NCBI GenBank assembly: GCA_900549525.1
Contig: UWSJ01000068.1
Location: 1 to 9,605, forward strand
DNA: 9,605 nucleotides
Direction: 5' to 3'
Source of the DNA: an uncultured Coriobacteriaceae bacterium
GTDB lineage: Bacteria; Actinomycetota; Coriobacteriia; Coriobacteriales; Atopobiaceae
Position 1 is the stretch's first letter. Each line of letters opens with the position of its first letter. Both the position numbers and the translations under genes were made by a program. Positions 7,818 through 9,605 of this stretch are shown piece after piece. Below the pieces are notes generated by a model that saw only the letters and a list, made by a program, of their open reading frames with translations, did no database searches and had not been told where the DNA came from.

Positions 7818-7873
7818 GTGTGGCTTCATAGAATTCCGGCAAAGCGGTCGGCAGAATGAGGTAGGAGGAAACC

Positions 7874-8293
7874 ATGGCAGACAAGACGGCACAGGCACCG
7901 CGAAGGCGCAACACCAAGCAGCGCCAGCTCGTCCTCGACGCCGTTCGCTCCCGCTGCGACCACCCCACGGCCGACGACATCTACCTCGCCGTGCGCGAGA
8001 AGGACGAGCACATCAGCCGAGGGACCGTCTATCGCAACCTCAACCTCCTTGCCGAGGAGGGAGCAATCCAGGACGTGCACGTGAAGGGCGGCGACCGCTT
8101 TGACCTGCGCTGCGACCGCCACGCGCACGTCGTGTGCAGCGAGTGCGGCGCCGTGGTGGATGCCCCCCTCCCCTACCTCGAGAATCTCGACGAGCAGCTT
8201 GCCGAGAAGACCGGCTATGCCGTGAGCGGGCACCTTACGACGTTCGTGGGCCTCTGCCCCGCATGCCAGGCACGCATCCGCCAGGATTCGTAA
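7874..8293 (+). CDS. perR: Fur-family peroxide-stress regulator, PerR type
   Basis: A DNA-binding metalloregulator that in PerR systems represses peroxide-defence genes until Fe-catalysed oxidation of its metal-site histidines releases it from DNA. The 139-aa protein has a winged helix at about 14-70 (HPTADDIYLAV at 30-40, SRGTVYRNLNLLAEEG at 48-63) and a dimerisation domain with two structural-zinc CxxC pairs, C88/C91 and C128/C131. All five Bacillus PerR metal ligands have counterparts: H30, D77 in RFDL, H83 and H85 in HAH, and D96 in VVD. The aspartate at 77, where E. coli Fur has glutamate, favours PerR over Fur. AGGAGG lies 5 nt before the ATG. It is divergent from ahpC, with overlapping promoters, and is followed by feoB on the opposite strand. 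Fur or a mixed iron/peroxide role remains possible. Confidence 0.85.
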   Translation: MADKTAQAPRRRNTKQRQLVLDAVRSRCDHPTADDIYLAVREKDEHISRGTVYRNLNLLAEEGAIQDVHVKGGDRFDLRCDRHAHVVCSECGAVVDAPLPYLENLDEQLAEKTGYAVSGHLTTFVGLCPACQARIRQDS

Positions 8294-8332
8294 CCAGGTT
8301 CAAGACAGGCACCGCGACAGCTCCACACCTAC

Positions 8333-8370
8333 AAAAAAGGGCGAGCCACCCGAGGGTGACTCGCCCTTCT
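8333..8370. terminator. Terminator between perR and feoB, strongest on the feoB strand
   Basis: AAGGGCGAG (8337-8345) pairs with CTCGCCCTT (8360-8368); inside, CACC (8347-8350) pairs with GGTG (8355-8358) around CGAG. On the minus strand the hairpin runs into TTTTTT (8338-8333), a strong end for feoB, whose stop is 37 nt upstream. On the plus strand the tail is only TTCT, so it may also end perR less efficiently. Confidence 0.85.
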
Positions 8371-8406
8371 GCACGTCGTTCGTGCGTGGTCAGGCAAACG
8401 CCCGAC

Positions 8407-9605
8407 TTACTTATCGGCCTCCGCAAGGGAATCGAGGATGTGCTCGTCCTTGGCGTCATACTTGGGCGCCGGACGGAACACCTGGAAGAGAATCGCAGCA
8501 AGGGCGACGAAGGCGATGACGGTCCACACGCCAAAGTTGCCGAGCGCGAAGAGCTCCCAGAGCTGGTTGATGATCATGCCCACAACCCAGGCGAAACCGC
8601 ACTGGTAGCCGATGGCGGCCCAGAACCACTTGGGATCGTTCATCTGGTTGCGGATGGTGCCCATGGCGGCGAAGCACGGCGCGTCGAGCATGTTGAACGC
8701 CACGAACGCGAGCATGGCGCCGGTGTGCATGACGCCGTCGGCGGTCACGAACATGTTGGCGAAGCCGTTCCACATGGAGACGGAGTTCTCGGTGGCGTCA
8801 CCAAGGCCATAGAGGACGCCGAACGTGGAGACCAGGTTCTCCTTCGCGATGAGGGCGGAGACGGAGGACGCCACGGCCTCCCACTTAGCAAAGCCAAGCG
8901 GGGCGAAGGGCCAGGTGAACAGGTTGCCGAAGGCAGCGAGCAGCGAGGAGTCCATGAAGTTGTCCGGAGCGCCGTCGATGTTGATGTAACCAAAGGCGCC
9001 CGTGCCGCCGTCCCAGTTCTGCCAACCGAAGTTGGAGAGGAACCAGATGCCCACGGCAGCCGCGAAGATGATCGTACCGGCCTTCTTGAGATAGCCGCTC
9101 AGGCGATCCCAGATGTGCAGCCACCAGGACTTGATGGACGGCATGTGGTAGTCCGGGAGCTCCATGACGAACGGGGCGGGCTCGCCGGCGAAGGGCTTCG
9201 TCTTCTTCAGCATGATGCCGGAGATGATGATGGCGAAGACGCCGAGGAAGTAGAAGAACGGAGCGACCCACCAGGCGCTGGAGCCACCGATGAGGACGCC
9301 CATGACCAGGGCGATGATCGGCTGCTTGGCGCCGCACGGAATCATGGTGGTGAGCATGATCGTCATGCGACGATCCTTCTCGTTCTCGATGGTCTTGGTC
9401 GCGAGCTCACCGGGGACGCCGCAGCCGGAGGAGACGAGCATCGGGATGAAGGACTTGCCGGACAGACCGAAGCGACGGAACACGCGATCCATGACGAACG
9501 CGACACGGCTCATGTAGCCGCAGTCCTCGAGGAAGCAGAGCAGGACGAACAGGACGAACATCTGCGGGATGAAGCCCAGGACGGAGCCCACGCCGCCGAT
9601 GATGC
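8407..9605 (-). CDS. feoB: Ferrous iron transporter FeoB, C-terminal membrane part (5' end outside window)
   Basis: FeoB imports Fe(II) across the cytoplasmic membrane. The window holds the last 398 codons; the frame is open to the right edge, so the GTP-binding domain lies outside. Two Gate motifs are visible: FIPQMFVLFVLL...LEDCGYMSRVAFVMDR leading to SGCGVPGELATKTIENEKDRR, and IPCGAKQPI, each with its conserved cysteine. At least six further hydrophobic segments follow, including WWVAPFFYFLGVFAIIISGIML, AGTIIFAAAVGIWFLSNFG and the final VWTVIAFVALAAILFQVF, ending in a polar tail of about 20 residues. Family members such as E. coli FeoB have GCTVPSIMATRTLE and CGARLPV at the Gate sites, so this is a variant subfamily. 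An apparent GTG start at 9591 is internal. It ends at a strong terminator and is convergent with the PerR-type gene. Confidence 0.93.
   Translation of the reverse strand, partial: IIGGVGSVLGFIPQMFVLFVLLCFLEDCGYMSRVAFVMDRVFRRFGLSGKSFIPMLVSSGCGVPGELATKTIENEKDRRMTIMLTTMIPCGAKQPIIALVMGVLIGGSSAWWVAPFFYFLGVFAIIISGIMLKKTKPFAGEPAPFVMELPDYHMPSIKSWWLHIWDRLSGYLKKAGTIIFAAAVGIWFLSNFGWQNWDGGTGAFGYINIDGAPDNFMDSSLLAAFGNLFTWPFAPLGFAKWEAVASSVSALIAKENLVSTFGVLYGLGDATENSVSMWNGFANMFVTADGVMHTGAMLAFVAFNMLDAPCFAAMGTIRNQMNDPKWFWAAIGYQCGFAWVVGMIINQLWELFALGNFGVWTVIAFVALAAILFQVFRPAPKYDAKDEHILDSLAEADK

Overview
The window is GC-rich, densely packed bacterial chromosome with strong G/C bias at third codon positions. Gene content and protein style fit an anaerobic high-GC actinobacterium of class Coriobacteriia (Olsenella/Atopobium-like). 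The clues are an Ala/Gly-rich membrane-protein family I associate with Actinobacteria, a thioredoxin-reductase/AhpF hybrid, and a FeoB variant of the type I associate with gut anaerobes. The taxon is an inference from recall; no rRNA gene is present to fix it.

Left third (1-3423, minus strand): a carAB operon for carbamoyl-phosphate synthetase. carB runs off the left edge; its carboxyphosphate and oligomerization domains and the start of its second ATP-grasp half are inside. carA lies upstream, and its TAA is followed directly by the GTG of carB. carA has a clear sigma-70-type promoter, then a leader of about 215 nt holding a rho-independent terminator and a competing antiterminator, so an RNA attenuator controlling pyrimidine/arginine supply is likely. 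CarA carries about 41 extra residues in its glutaminase domain.

Middle (3514-5196): a divergent plus-strand gene for an uncharacterised membrane protein with an Ala/Ser/Thr-rich tail converges, with a 10-bp gap, on minus-strand mtnN (MTA/SAH nucleosidase).

Right half (5258-8293): a peroxide-defence module. Minus-strand ahpC (2-Cys peroxiredoxin) is followed by a 559-aa flavoprotein in which a thioredoxin-reductase core precedes the AhpF-type double-thioredoxin-fold domain, the reverse of the AhpF order. A strong hairpin ends the unit, and another sits between the two genes. Divergent from ahpC is a PerR-type Fur-family regulator. Predicted promoters of ahpC and perR lie on top of each other with coincident -10 boxes, suggesting reciprocal control.

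Right edge (8337-9605): the C-terminal two-thirds of the membrane part of FeoB (ferrous iron uptake) on the minus strand, ending at a strong terminator shared with the perR end. Together the right half links peroxide detoxification, metal-dependent peroxide sensing and Fe(II) import. No tRNA, rRNA, CRISPR array, transposase or prophage gene was seen.
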